Numbered from the stretch's first letter, positions 28,901-38,438 are shown. The stretch is 64,000 nt of DNA from CAVTLG01 sp963735495 (GCA_963735495.1 CAVTLG010000009.1:1-64000), one strand, 5' to 3'. Notes: a model not told the origin generated them from the letters alone. A program made the numbers and translations.

Positions 28901-29043
28901 CCTATATTTTGTTAAGCGAAGTATAACTGATCTCCAATAGCATTTCAATAATTTTAACGAGATTTATGAGCAAGCTGCACCAAAGAGAAGGGAAAAGAGC
29001 ATAGAGAGAAAAATGCTCTTTAGGGCCTTGTATATAAAAATGT
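28901..29043. other. AT-rich spacer
   Basis: Sequence between the IscB element and the XRE/TPR regulator. No gene seen. Confidence 0.4.
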
Positions 29044-30276
29044 TTAATCTGATAAATCTGGATGCTGAATAAATAAGAGGTGTAATCCTAACTCAGCAAC
29101 TTCAACGCTCTTTCCGTAAGGACTTCCTTTTAAATCTTCATAAACATGGATCGTTATTGGAAGATGAATAGTAGAATTCATTTCCTCCATCATCGTTAAT
29201 GCTTCCTGAACAAGCGCAGTAGCAATAGGATAGTAGCCTTTATCTATATAGTAAAGAGCCTCAATAATGTGACCATCCATGATATGATACGCATGGAATC
29301 TCTTGTGCTCTGTGTTACTATGCTTCAACATCTCTTTATTTACATCAAATGCTTCCACTGATTGATGTAGCTCTTTTTTAGGAGGGCCGACTAGGGCTTT
29401 TGCTCTATTCAATAGATATCGAACATCGGTGAGATCAAGTGCGTAAATGTCATCTTCCACCTCTGGTCCGATGAACTGCTCAGATTTATCCACCAATTTC
29501 ATTGCTTCGGCCATTTCGACACGCGTTCTTGCAATACGAGCTTCTGTCAATCCTTGTACGTTTAAGATGCGACCTTTTACTTGTGGAGGGATGACATTTG
29601 CACCATCTACACTGAAACGTTCAAGAGCTAAGGCTCTCCCGAAATCTTTTAGTGCTACTTGAAAATCCCAACTATCAAAGAAAAATTCCCCACGTCTATA
29701 TAAGGCAGTTGCCTCTAAAGCGCTATATTTTTCTTCTCTTGCTAAGATAACTGCTTTGTTGAGATGATCCAATGCACTAGCATTATAGGATAACTCACGG
29801 GCTACCTCTGCACGTCTCATATGATATCCACATAATAACTGCTTCATTTGTTCCTTTTGTATAGAATTTGTATAGAGAACATTATCATGTAAGCAGTTTA
29901 TTCGGTATCCTAAATCCTTCAAAGCAGCTTCTGCTGTCCCACTGTATCCTAATTTCCAGTAAGACAGAAGGGTATCCTGATACTCCTCGACACTGACTGG
30001 TTGAGTTTTTCTTGAAGGCATGTAGGGTATCTTCTTTATAGTCTTCTGCAACACTGGCAACCCAAGCATAACAGGAGTAAGGTTATACATCCTTGCGAGA
30101 ACCCATCGTCGTTTAATGTTTTTCGGTATTGTTCCTTCTTCCAAAGTATGTATCGCTCCCTCTGTGACGGGTCTTCCTCGAACAGCGTTACCATACAATA
30201 CACCTGCGGTTTCAGCACTCCATCCATACTCAACACGTTTCTTTCTAAGCAACCGACCTATATTTATGTCCCGCAT
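29044..30276 (-). CDS. XRE-family regulator with TPR domain
   Basis: 410 residues. The N-terminal HTH region is NIGRLLRKKRVEYGWSAETA with TEGAIHTLEEG. The rest is TPR-like helices (LDHLNKAVILAREEKYSALE, ALYRRGEFFFDSWDFQVALK). This is the plan of the interrupted gene at 24207-27236 and of RRNPP-like peptide-sensing regulators, although no peptide gene is visible next to it. The last segment (SPYGKSVEVAELGLHL) resembles the C-terminus of SARP 2 (SSYGKSPEVKELADML), so the sensor domain seems shared between regulator types here. Confidence 0.8.
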   Translation of the reverse strand: MRDINIGRLLRKKRVEYGWSAETAGVLYGNAVRGRPVTEGAIHTLEEGTIPKNIKRRWVLARMYNLTPVMLGLPVLQKTIKKIPYMPSRKTQPVSVEEYQDTLLSYWKLGYSGTAEAALKDLGYRINCLHDNVLYTNSIQKEQMKQLLCGYHMRRAEVARELSYNASALDHLNKAVILAREEKYSALEATALYRRGEFFFDSWDFQVALKDFGRALALERFSVDGANVIPPQVKGRILNVQGLTEARIARTRVEMAEAMKLVDKSEQFIGPEVEDDIYALDLTDVRYLLNRAKALVGPPKKELHQSVEAFDVNKEMLKHSNTEHKRFHAYHIMDGHIIEALYYIDKGYYPIATALVQEALTMMEEMNSTIHLPITIHVYEDLKGSPYGKSVEVAELGLHLLFIQHPDLSD

Positions 30277-30577
30277 CGTTAATAACTCCTTTCACAATAC
30301 TGCGATACCCCATCCAGTATAAAGAAAGAGGTTAGTGTTGTCTAGTATCGTGTAACGCTTCAATCCGAAAAATTTCTTAAATGAAATATGAAATTATGAA
30401 TTTTTTCGTTCTGTAGAAGATAGTATTACATCCAGAGGAAAAATAGCGTTTATCTCCCAAGATAATAAAAGGGCATTTTGACCCTACCGCTTTTACTTCT
30501 CTGTTTCGAGTATGTCATTACCCAAGATATTTGTCAATCAAGCACCTTTAAGGAGCAGTTATGGAGGGGCTTATTTT
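30277..30577. other. Divergent promoter region
   Basis: 300 AT-rich bases between the divergent regulator and the methyltransferase cassette. No specific box identified. Ribosome-binding GGAGCAG and GGAGGGG occur at its right end. Confidence 0.4.
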
Positions 30578-30802
30578 ATGCCAGAGAATCAGAGTAATGT
30601 AGCAGAATTACGCAGCGAGATAGAAGCAACCTGCGTTTCGATGCAGTTGCTTTTTAATGGGTATGCTCAAAAGGCATCTCACCGCATCATCAGCAATCAG
30701 TACAAAAGTCTGGATCAGCAGCGTGACCGTCTCGCGACCATTATTGGAGAAGAAGCCGCAACAGAAACGATCTGTGAAACGTACAACACTATCGTCCACT
30801 AA
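30578..30802 (+). CDS. Small helical protein, first gene of the methyltransferase/HslV-like cassette (copy A)
   Basis: 74 residues, start at 30578 after TGGAGGGG. It is predicted helical: NVAELRSEIEATCVSMQLLF, then QYKSLDQQRDRLATIIGEEA and ETICETYNTIVH. A clear homologue (41575-41823) opens the second cassette, with the pattern LRxEIEATCxSMQL...GEEAAxETxCETYNT conserved. The conserved Cys and two-helix build are the only clues. It is co-transcribed with the methyltransferase 24 bases downstream. No named family recognised. Confidence 0.7.
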   Translation: MPENQSNVAELRSEIEATCVSMQLLFNGYAQKASHRIISNQYKSLDQQRDRLATIIGEEAATETICETYNTIVH

Positions 30803-30826
30803 CGAAGAGGAAAGGATAGCTGCCTT

Positions 30827-31672
30827 ATGCCAAAAGATTACCATTACCCTATGAATATAGAAGATCCTACGGAAATGGCACGCTTAATTGAGCAGGATCG
30901 GCTCTTTACGCAAGCCATGGGTGGGATTTTCCCCGAACAACCGGACCTCTCCCATATTGGAAGCCTCCTTGATCTGGCTTGTGGTCCTGGCAGTTGGGCG
31001 CTTGATGTCGCCTTTACGCATCCTGCAATTGAGGTGATCGGCGTCGATAAAAGTCAGACCATGATTGAATATGCTCAAGCTCGTGCTCGTTCACAGCAAC
31101 GAGGGAACGCATCCTTCGTCGTGATGGATATTACGCAACCGCTCCACTTTGCAGATTCCACTATTGGCTTGATCAACGCCCGTTGTGCTGAGAGTTTTCT
31201 TTCTCCGACGTCATGGCCTCTGCTCCTGGCTGAATGTCTGCGCGTCCTCAAGCCGGGCGGTCTGCTGCGCCTGACGGAAATTGAAGGGTGCATTTCTAAT
31301 AGCGTCCCCTTGCAGCAATTGAGTGGATGTCTCTTTGAGGCCCTTCGTGCGGAGGGAAGGACGTTTTCAAGCGATGGGCGTTCGCTCGGCATTGTCCACA
31401 TGCTCGGACCTTTCCTCAAAAACGCCGAATTTCAAGCGATTCAGAAACGATCATTCACTCTGGATGCAACCTATGGTGAGCCATTGTACTACACATCAAG
31501 CGAAAACATGAGAATCACGTTTCATCAGCTCAAACCGTATCTTCTCGCATCGAAACTCATCTCATCAGAAGCTTTTGACGATATCTACGGGCAACTAGTC
31601 ATAGACCTGTATGATCAGAATTTTACCTGCCTCTCCTTTGGTTTAACAGCATGGGGGATGAAGCAACCATGA
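30827..31672 (+). CDS. Class I SAM-dependent methyltransferase (cassette A)
   Basis: 281 residues. Motif I is LLDLACGPGSWALDVA (about 47-62), the acidic loop is EVIGVDKSQTMIEYA, motif II-like FVVMDITQPLHFAD, and post-motif CLRVLKPGGLLRLTE. A helical C-terminal extension of about 120 residues follows and is shared with the cassette B enzyme, suggesting a specific substrate-binding lobe. Substrate unknown. Its stop overlaps the start of the next gene (ATGA), so the operon is tight. Confidence 0.85.
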   Translation: MPKDYHYPMNIEDPTEMARLIEQDRLFTQAMGGIFPEQPDLSHIGSLLDLACGPGSWALDVAFTHPAIEVIGVDKSQTMIEYAQARARSQQRGNASFVVMDITQPLHFADSTIGLINARCAESFLSPTSWPLLLAECLRVLKPGGLLRLTEIEGCISNSVPLQQLSGCLFEALRAEGRTFSSDGRSLGIVHMLGPFLKNAEFQAIQKRSFTLDATYGEPLYYTSSENMRITFHQLKPYLLASKLISSEAFDDIYGQLVIDLYDQNFTCLSFGLTAWGMKQP

Positions 31673-31905
31673 GTGACGTGAAGAAACGGAGCCTGAAGGA
31701 ATTACGACGCCAGCATAACATTTCGCTCACGGCCCTTGCAGAGCAGGCCGGGGTACCACTGCGAGAGGAATATTTGCTGGAAATCGGCGTTCCCGTAGAG
31801 AAGCAAACAGTGTTGAAGATCCTCAAGGCATTCTCTCGACTCGTCGACCAAACATACACCCTTGATGATATATGGGCAAGCATCAAAAAGGAAGAAGGGA
31901 CATGA
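31669..31905 (+). CDS. Small XRE-like HTH protein (cassette A)
   Basis: 78 residues from the ATG at 31669, overlapping the methyltransferase stop. The core KELRRQHNISLTALAEQAGV is a helix-turn-helix N-terminus, followed by VEKQTVLKILKAFSRL, the usual last helices of a Cro/XRE domain. A decayed homologue lies at the same place in cassette B (40145-39963). Confidence 0.65.
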   Translation: MSDVKKRSLKELRRQHNISLTALAEQAGVPLREEYLLEIGVPVEKQTVLKILKAFSRLVDQTYTLDDIWASIKKEEGT

Positions 31906-32132
31906 GCAGTAATCCCACCTTTTCCCAACTGAGCGTGCAATATCCTTTTGAGATACCAACGCTCGCAAAAAAGGCCGGGGTAGAGGAACGCACGGTGTAT
32001 TTTATGCTGCGAGGATTGCCAGTGAAGCGTACAGAAGCAGAGAAAGTCCTTGCTGGTCTCTCAAGCCTGCTCAACAAGGGATGGGATTATACGCTGGACA
32101 TGGTAGACGTGATTCTCGAAGAGGAGCGATAA
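31902..32132 (+). CDS. Second small XRE-like HTH protein (cassette A)
   Basis: 76 residues from ATG at 31902, overlapping the previous stop (ATGA). Core: FEIPTLAKKAGVEERTVYFM, a good HTH, then TEAEKVLAGLSSLLNKGWDY. The homologue in cassette B is 39716-39937 (FEIPVLAAKAGVGNRVVYAM). Likely a DNA-binding or adaptor protein of the cassette. Confidence 0.7.
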   Translation: MSSNPTFSQLSVQYPFEIPTLAKKAGVEERTVYFMLRGLPVKRTEAEKVLAGLSSLLNKGWDYTLDMVDVILEEER

Positions 32133-32135
32133 GCC

Positions 32136-32369
32136 ATGGATACCAGACCAACGTTTCAAGCGGTACGAGAGCATCATACCATTTCCCTTGATCAATTGAG
32201 TGCAGAGAGTCACTGTCATCTGCAAGAGATATGTTTGATTGACGCATTCGGGAGAGGAACACCAGAGATGATTGATGCTTTGCTTGCGTCCCTCTCCAGA
32301 CTCAGCGGGGAAACTACACCAGAAACAATGGAGGGGGATTCTCTTTTACTTTGCAACCACTTGAGTTAG
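32136..32369 (+). CDS. Third small HTH-like protein (cassette A)
   Basis: 77 residues, starting three bases after the previous stop. Its first half (FQAVREHHTISLDQLSAESH) has the layout of the preceding HTH genes, but the recognition helix is less clear. Probably a diverged relative in a tandem series. No counterpart was found in cassette B. Confidence 0.5.
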   Translation: MDTRPTFQAVREHHTISLDQLSAESHCHLQEICLIDAFGRGTPEMIDALLASLSRLSGETTPETMEGDSLLLCNHLS

Positions 32370-32656
32370 CACAAGATATCGAGAAAGTGAGCCTCTTTTT
32401 CGATGAACATAGCCTGCGCGATGTGAACACTGGACAGCTACAGAGTACCATAGAGCATTTACAGACCTATATTCAAGCATGCAATGTGCTAGGGAAAAGT
32501 GAAGCTATTGTTCAGCGATTAACACAAGCACAGCAGGCATTCAAACGCGCTAAGGGACATCTGAACGGAAGGAATGAACGATCCCGTGGGTATTATGAAT
32601 CCATTCGGACGGCGCAGAAATTAATCAATGAAGCACTTGAACAATGGAACTCGTAG
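32351..32656 (+). CDS. Small helical protein (cassette A)
   Basis: About 101 residues from a TTG at 32351, overlapping the previous gene by 19 bases; an ATG-based start would lie further inside. The chain is helical (LQSTIEHLQTYIQACNVLGK, AQQAFKRAKGHLNG) and ends with a helix (SIRTAQKLINEALEQW). No family recognised. It is inside the operon between the HTH genes and the hydrolase. Confidence 0.5.
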   Translation: MQPLELAQDIEKVSLFFDEHSLRDVNTGQLQSTIEHLQTYIQACNVLGKSEAIVQRLTQAQQAFKRAKGHLNGRNERSRGYYESIRTAQKLINEALEQWNS

Positions 32657-32672
32657 AAAGGAATCTGAGGGT

Positions 32673-33254
32673 ATGACCTGTATTGCCGCCTGTGTTGATG
32701 AAAAAGGAACAATCTGGATGGGAGGGGATAGCGCGCTTACGGCTGACAGTGGAATTTTAGCCATTCGCACCGGGAGAAAAGTCTGGCACAAGGGGGCTTT
32801 CCTCATGGGATGCAGTGGATCGATGAGAACGCTGCAACTGCTCCAGCATGCCTTTGTTCCCCCCCTCTATGACCCTAGCAAGAGCATTGAAACCTATCTC
32901 ATCACCTCTTTCCTACGAGCCACAAGGAGGTGTTTGAAAGAAGCTGGAGAGGATGAGAAGAAGCTAGAAGAGAAAATGCTGGTTGGATTGCAGGGGAGAT
33001 TGTTTCAAATAGAGCAGGATTATCAAATAGGGGAAGCATTCTGTTTGTATGACGCAATTGGATCGGGAGCCAAAGTTGCCAAAGGAGCGCTATTTGTGAC
33101 GGCAGACCTTGCGCCAGATGAACGCATCAGGAAAGCCTTAGCTGCTGCTGAAGCCCATATCCACACGGTACGTGCACCCTTTTACGTCGAAAAGCTAGAG
33201 TTTTGCAGAGTACCGAACAAAGCATCGATGTTCCAGCGGTTCAAATGGAGGTAA
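32673..33254 (+). CDS. HslV/proteasome-like Ntn hydrolase (cassette A)
   Basis: 193 residues from the ATG at 32673 (after CTGAGGG), giving MTCIAACVDEKGTIWMGGDS. Removal of Met would expose Thr1, the nucleophile of HslV and proteasome beta subunits. The conserved GGDSA and a basic TGRKV follow as in HslV, then FLMGCSG for the GxxG loop, YDAIGSGAKVAKGALF and DERIRKALAAAEAHI, again at the HslV places. No HslU unfoldase is near. Stand-alone peptide or amide hydrolase, or a partner of the operon products, is inference. Confidence 0.75.
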   Translation: MTCIAACVDEKGTIWMGGDSALTADSGILAIRTGRKVWHKGAFLMGCSGSMRTLQLLQHAFVPPLYDPSKSIETYLITSFLRATRRCLKEAGEDEKKLEEKMLVGLQGRLFQIEQDYQIGEAFCLYDAIGSGAKVAKGALFVTADLAPDERIRKALAAAEAHIHTVRAPFYVEKLEFCRVPNKASMFQRFKWR

Positions 33255-33332
33255 AGCGTAAAAATAGTGATAATAATATAATAAGGGGGTTCTATCATTT
33301 TATGTCCCATTATGATTAATTAAGAGAAGAGG

Positions 33333-33469
33333 TGGCTTGATAGCGAGGAGCAACGAAAGGCATTTTTCTTCCTTCAGATGGAGGTGCAGGTGCAGGTCTG
33401 TGAAACACATCTTTGAGAACGTTTTTCGTCGCTCCCCCTTTCTTTCGTTCTTCCTCGCTGTCAAGCTAC
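33333..33469. repeat. Long imperfect inverted repeat (copy A)
   Basis: Arm 33333-33360 (TGGCTTGATAGCGAGGAG, then CAACGAAAGG) pairs with 33442-33469 (CTTTCGTTCTTCCTCGCTGT, CAAGCTAC), around a loop of about 81 bases. A comparable structure and flanking CCCATTATGA-TTAATT sequence recur inverted at 39418-39552 beside the second hydrolase gene. Could be a structured RNA or a MITE-like repeat. Confidence 0.6.
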
Positions 33470-33528
33470 AAGAAACAAGGATATTTTGAATCCATCCAGT
33501 AGAAAAAAACGAAAAGGAGGAATGAGTG

Positions 33529-33936
33529 ATGGTTTTTAAGAAGAAAAAGGAAAAGCTGCCTGATGTTCACTTTAAGCTACAGACGGTTGGTGAAGACTTT
33601 CAGCGCATAGGTACGCGAGACTATGGCGTTGCAATTTCCTGCTTGGATGGGATGGTACGCTTCCATCCATACCAATTCGGAGATGAAATTCCTCTGATCA
33701 GCGAAATAGCGTTAGATATGGGTCATTGTACCGAGTTGATGGCTCGGTATTATTTCACGATGGCTCTGATGAACCGGAAAAAGTCCCTCGGTCAGTTAAC
33801 GCATACAGACGAGCGGGAGATGGAGAGGTGGCAGAAGAAGTTTCGGAAAGAACGTGCCCATTATTTGAAAGAGCGTGAAGAGTGGTTCACGCGTCGAAAT
33901 ATCCATCCGCGATTGCCAGAGGTAAGGCTAGAGTAG
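33529..33936 (+). CDS. Hypothetical protein
   Basis: 135 residues, ATG at 33529 after AAAAGGAGG (a GTG at 33526 is possible). Lys-rich start (VFKKKKEKLPDVHFKLQ), a globular middle and a charged helical tail (MERWQKKFRKERAHYLKERE). Not recognised. A GGGAACA...TGTTCCC hairpin follows at about 33950. Confidence 0.55.
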   Translation: MVFKKKKEKLPDVHFKLQTVGEDFQRIGTRDYGVAISCLDGMVRFHPYQFGDEIPLISEIALDMGHCTELMARYYFTMALMNRKKSLGQLTHTDEREMERWQKKFRKERAHYLKEREEWFTRRNIHPRLPEVRLE

Positions 33937-34268
33937 AGATGAGAGGGAACAGGCTGGGTTGTTTGTTCCCTGGTCTCCTTCTGGCTCCCTGGTGTAGTGC
34001 TGGCTCCCTGTCGTAGCTCCTGGGAAGATGCGTTGAAAGCGAACAGCAGACAAGAGGGAACAGGTAGTATGTAGCTGGTTCCTTGCTGCCTGTGGTTGGC
34101 ATTTTCCGAATCTGTTCTTGTTTGGGAGTGTTCTACAGGAGAAAGAGGCAGGTGGTCGTCTTTTAGCACCTGGCTGATTGCCTGCCTCTCTTGGGTAGTT
34201 TCCACGTATGGAGCACATGTAGGCTTTCACAGAAAGCATTTCTTTTGTGTTGAGAGGAGAAGCAAATC
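33937..34268. other. Intergenic region with short repeats and hairpins
   Basis: It has the GGGAACA-TGTTCCC hairpin (about 33950-33972), CTCCCTG-type short repeats (33980-34020) and a perfect 9-bp-arm hairpin AGAGGCAGG/CCTGCCTCT at 34144-34189. No gene is supported. Confidence 0.45.
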
Positions 34269-34400
34269 ATGTTTTTTGCCATTGATATAGATGGAACGAT
34301 CACAGAACCAAGGTGGTATGACCTAGATGTGCAACGGTGTATGGAACGGTATATCAAAGAGGGGATTGTGTATAACTCAGTCACATCGTCAGTCGAGTGA
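34269..34400 (+). pseudogene. HAD-family phosphatase N-terminal fragment
   Basis: 43 codons reading MFFAIDIDGTITEPRWYDLD, with the DxDGT nucleophile motif of HAD hydrolases, then a quick stop. The family needs at least 150 residues, so this is a truncated gene. Its ATG lacks a strong site but the motif is exact. Confidence 0.65.
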
Positions 34401-34801
34401 GGTAGCCACATCGTACGCGCAGATGAGCTAGGAGATGGAAGAGTTCCATGCCGGTGAAAAGAGTTTTTCTCTTCTTTTGGAAGAACTCTCTAGGGGTGTC
34501 TTATTCATCTCATGTTCTCTCTCCAGCTTTCAATGAAAAAGACGAGAAAAACAGGTGATGCCGCCAGCAAAGAGCATCACCGTGAGCACGAGCTTCTGCC
34601 ACGGTCCTCGGCAGAGTCCCGAGAGGTGGATGAGGTTGCGCTTAGGAGACGCGCTTTTTGCGGTCTTGCAAGGAACGCAGGCGGTGCAGCGCCTGCGCTT
34701 GCTGGATCATACACTCCACGAAGCGGGCAAAGGAGCAACTGCCTTCTGAAAAGCCGCGTAACGGGATCGTTTTGAGCAAGATCCCTGCCTGAAAGATTAT
34801 A
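34401..34801. other. No recognisable gene
   Basis: Short overlapping frames on both strands (for example 34555-34749 plus and 34642-34848 minus), none with a known motif. Probably leftover of older insertions before the IS3-type element. Confidence 0.4.
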
Positions 34802-34855
34802 ATGGACCCATAGAACGAGACCAAAAAAGAGGACTGGGTAAGATACAATCAAAGC

Positions 34856-35152
34856 ATGAAAAGACAACATACAGCCAATTTTAAAGTCCAGGTAGTTCAA
34901 GAGTTATTGAAAGAAGACAAAACGATTGCTCAGATTGCTGCAGAATATGAGGTGCATCCGACCCAACTGAGGTGATGGAAAGCGATTGTGGTAGAAGGAT
35001 TACCAAGCCTCTTTGAAGAAAAAGACTCAATCGTGGCGATGCGAGCGGAATATGAAGAGCGTTTAAATGGACTCTATGGAGATATTGGCAGGTTAACAAC
35101 ACAACTGACCTGGCTGAAAAAAAAATCTGGAATTGAACCTGAGCCGAGATGA
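34856..35152 (+). pseudogene. IS3 OrfA with an internal stop
   Basis: 98 codons with HTH_Tnp_1 features (FKVQVVQELLKEDKTIAQIA, EVHPTQL). The codon at 34973-34975 is TGA, in the place where the family has Arg in RRWK, a likely CGA to TGA change. It ends with a coiled coil (LYGDIGRLTTQLTWLK). A run of nine A (35117-35125) lies where IS3 elements shift frame into orfB. Confidence 0.75.
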
Positions 35153-38100
35153 GCGTCTGCGCTTGATTGAACGAGAGAGTGAGGAACTCTCCGTGCGCAT
35201 CCAGGTGGAGCTCTTGAGCGTGAATCGGTCGGGAGTGTACTATCAGCCACAACCGCCTTCAGCCGCAGAAGTCCAGCTCAAACACCGCATTGATGAGATC
35301 TACACGAAATGGCCGTTTTATGGGTCACGAAAGATTACCGCTCAGCTCCAATTGGAAGGGGTAGAAGTCAACCGAAAAGCCATCCAACGGCACATGCGCG
35401 AGATGGGGATTGCAGGCATCTGTCCCGGTCCGAATTTGAGCAAACGGACGCAGAAGGAAGGCATCTTTCCTTACCTTTTACGCCATACAACGAGTCAGTA
35501 CCCCAATCATATCTGGGGGCTCGATATCACGTATATTCGCCTGAGAGGCGGCTGGATGTATCTGGTGGCAGTACTGGATTGGTACTCACGGTATGTCGTG
35601 AGTTGGTTGCGACATGAAGTTGCTTCTGTAGCTGTTGAGGCTGATAAACAGCACTCAACCTGGTGTTCCACCACCAGTACCTTACTGAGACCTGCGTCGG
35701 GAGTAATTCCGGGGTGGGAAGCTCTCGGAACAATGTACCCTTTCTCAATGAGAGCGATGGAACTGTGAGGGAAAATCGTAACTGTAAGCATCAATACGGT
35801 TGAGGGGCTAAGGTTCAGTGGTATGGCTAACACACGTGAACTGCTGATAAACGTCGTTACGACAAACAAGCCAACGGTGCTGACAGGCTTGAACCAAAGG
35901 GTATGTGAGAGGCATAGAGGTATCCAGCTTCCTCTATCGTGGACATACTCTCACCGGCGAACAGGCAGGGCCTAACCCATTGGGGTGCAGAAGCAGAACA
36001 TGGAAAGCCCGTCCCGCTCCCGAAAGGGAAAGCCACCCGCGAGGGGAGCCGATAGCGAGGCGGGTACAGGAGGACGGAAAAAGCGAAAGCTGCTCTGTAA
36101 CGGAGCAGATAGGGGAAACTTCCCCACGCGAAAGCGGGCAGACTTCCGTCTGGTCTTTCATCACGAAAAGGAGTGGCAAACGATGAAGAAGGAAAGGCAG
36201 ATGGCGGTAGTGAGCTCCACAACAGAATACTCTGATGAGGAAACAGCTACCGGTGCGTCCTTCCATGAACTCGTTAGAGTGGCACGGCATCCGCTGGTAC
36301 CACACGCAACGAGAAGTGCGTCGGCTCCAAGCCAGGATCGTGAAGGCAACTCAGGAAAAGAAATGGGGCAAGGTGAAAGCCTTGCAACGGCTCCTAACCC
36401 ACTCGTTCAGCGGCAAAGCACTCGCCGTACGGCGAGTGACGGAAAACCAAGGGAAAAAGACACCCGGCGTGGACAAGGTGATCTGGGACACGCCGGAAAA
36501 GAAAGCACGAGCCATATGCGACCTGAAAGCAAGAGGGTATCACCCTCAACCGCTCAGGCGTGTGTATATCCCCAAGAGCAATGGTGCTCAAAGGCCACTC
36601 TCGATTCCGACCATGAAGGATCGAGCCATGCAAGCTCTCTACCTGCTGGCGCTACAACCAGTAGCGGAGACACTCGCTGACCCACACTCCTATGGTTTCC
36701 GACCAGAGCGGTGTACAGCAGACGCCATCGTGTACTGTCACACCCTTCTCTCACAAAAGAGAGGAGCGCAATGGGTCTTAGAAGGCGATATTAAATCCTG
36801 TTTCGACAAAATATCGCATACATGGCTTTTAGCCCACATCCCAATGGAAAGAGAGATTCTGAGAAAATGGCTACAAGCGGGATATATGGAGAAAAACGTT
36901 CTCCACCCGACAGAAGAGGGAACACCGCAAGGCGGGATCATTTCACCCGTGATTGCGAATATGGCCCTCGATGGTCTCAGCCAGCATCTTTGGGAATACT
37001 TCCCCAGACCAGCAAATGGGAAGAGTCCAAAAGTTAATCTGGCAAGGTATGCCGATGACTTTATTGTAACAGGAGCATTCCAAAGACCTTCTCGAACAAG
37101 AGGTGAAACCATGCATCGAAGCATTCCTGAAGGAACGAGGACTCACCCTGTCGCAGGAGAAAACCGTCATCACCGCTATTGAGAACGGCTTCGACTTCCT
37201 CGGTCAACATATACGTAAGTACAACAATGGAAGAGAACTTACGAGGCCCTCGAAAAAGAACGTGAAGGCGTTCCTCAGAAGGTTCGAGGGATCATGAGAA
37301 ACACAAGGATGCTCTGCGGGACAGATCGTGGTGAAACTCAATCCGGGTAATCCGGGGATGGGCGCAACTACCATCGATTTGGGGCCAGCAGTGAAATCTT
37401 TAAGCCATGGATCATGCAATCTTTAAAAAGCTTGGTGGTGGGCCAGAAGGAGACACCCAGAAAAAGCGCGACTGGGTGAAGCAGAAATACTTCACGACGC
37501 AAGGGACAAGAAACTGGGTGTTTACAGGAGAAGTCAAAGGAGAGGATGGAAACACGAAGCTCGTCCATTTACGGAAAGCGACCGATGTGAAGATCCAACG
37601 GCATATCCTTATACAAGGAGCAGCCAACCCATTTGATCCAGCCTGGGAAACGTACTTTGAAAAACGTCTCGACGTGAAAATGGAACGGAACCTGGCTGGG
37701 AAAAGACGCCTTCTCTTTCTCTGGAAGGAGCAAAACGGAAGCTGCCCATTGTGCAACCAGAGAATCACCAAAATCACTGGATGGCATAGCCATCATCTCA
37801 TCTGGCGAAGCAAAGGAGGCACAGACCAGGCAGAAAACCGAGTGCTCCTTCACCCCACCTGCCATATGCAGTTACACACTCAAGGTTTATACGTGGAGAA
37901 ACCGCGTCCTCCCAATTAGGATGGGCGTTAGAAAGGCTTGAGCGGCATGAGGACGAAAGACTCACGTGCCGTTCTGAGGGGGCTTGGGCGCAGCAATGCG
38001 CCCCGGCTACCCGGCGAATTGGACCAAACATTGGAATTGCCCTTTGTCTTGACGGCACTGGAACGTGCTCTGGCTCAGGCCACTCCAACCATTTGCAATA

Positions 38101-38438
38101 GCGATCAGGGGAGCCACTTCACCAGCCCACAGTATCGCCAGCTCCTCCAAGCAGCAGAAGTGCAAATCAGTATGGATGGGAAAGGACGGGCATTGGACAA
38201 CATTTTTACTGAGAGATTGTGGCGAACGGTTAAATATGAAGAAGTCTACTTACATGAGTATGCTTCACCGAAAGAGGCACGACAGCAATTACGAGACTAC
38301 TTGCAGTTTTACAATCATCAGCGCTTGCATCAAGCACTCGACTATCGTCCACCAGCCTCTGTGTACTTTGCACCTCAGCCAGAGGAAAACAATGTGCTTG
38401 GAGCTGGGAACCGTAGGAAGTCGCCAGAAGTCAGATGA
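35133..38438 (+). CDS. IS3 OrfB transposase, split by a group II intron
   Basis: Exon 1 (35133-35606) has the HTH_21 region (VYYQPQPPSAAEVQL) and the first catalytic Asp in WGLDITYIRL. Exon 2 (38016-38438) continues with ELDQTLELPFVLTALERAL, the second Asp in CNSDQGSHFTS and the Glu in DNIFTERLWRTVKYEE. Joined at these points the frame is kept and gives about 298 residues, the usual OrfB length. The splice points are approximate. Because the intron protein is broken, splicing is doubtful, and transposase would not be made. Confidence 0.75.
36235..37919 (+). pseudogene. Group II intron reverse transcriptase/maturase with HNH domain, frameshifted
   Basis: The first frame has RT0-RT5: KTPGVDKVIWDTPEKK, RRVYIPKSNGAQRPLSIP, SYGFRPERCTADAI, GDIKSCFDKISH, EGTPQGGIISPVIAN and the active site ARYADDFIVTG. 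Near 37070-37080 it shifts to another frame (DLLEQEVKPCIEAFLKERGL), which stops in the X domain at 37297. A third frame from 37407 has the HNH nuclease (CPLCNQRITKITGWHSHHLI, then LLHPTCHMQLH). The chloroplast-like RT class is suggested by the N-terminal HTQREVRRLQARI. Dead as written. Confidence 0.8.
37940..37974 (+). ncRNA. Group II intron domain V (intron 1)
   Basis: GAGCGGCATGAG, a GACGAAAGAC tip, and TCACGTGCCGTTC form the conserved 34-35-base hairpin. A domain VI stem (GGGGCTTGGGCGCA...TGCGCCCC) follows. Confidence 0.85.

Larger units (their letters stand above)
35607..38015 (+). mobile_element. Group II intron 1, degenerate, inside IS3 orfB
   Basis: It starts near TTGCGACATG (related to the GUGCGAC 5' consensus) and ends near CGGCTACCCGGC. 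It contains a maturase/RT with HNH domain and a clear domain V at 37940-37974 followed by a domain VI stem. About 2.4 kb. Ends set by where the transposase frame resumes; a shift of a few bases is possible. Confidence 0.75.
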
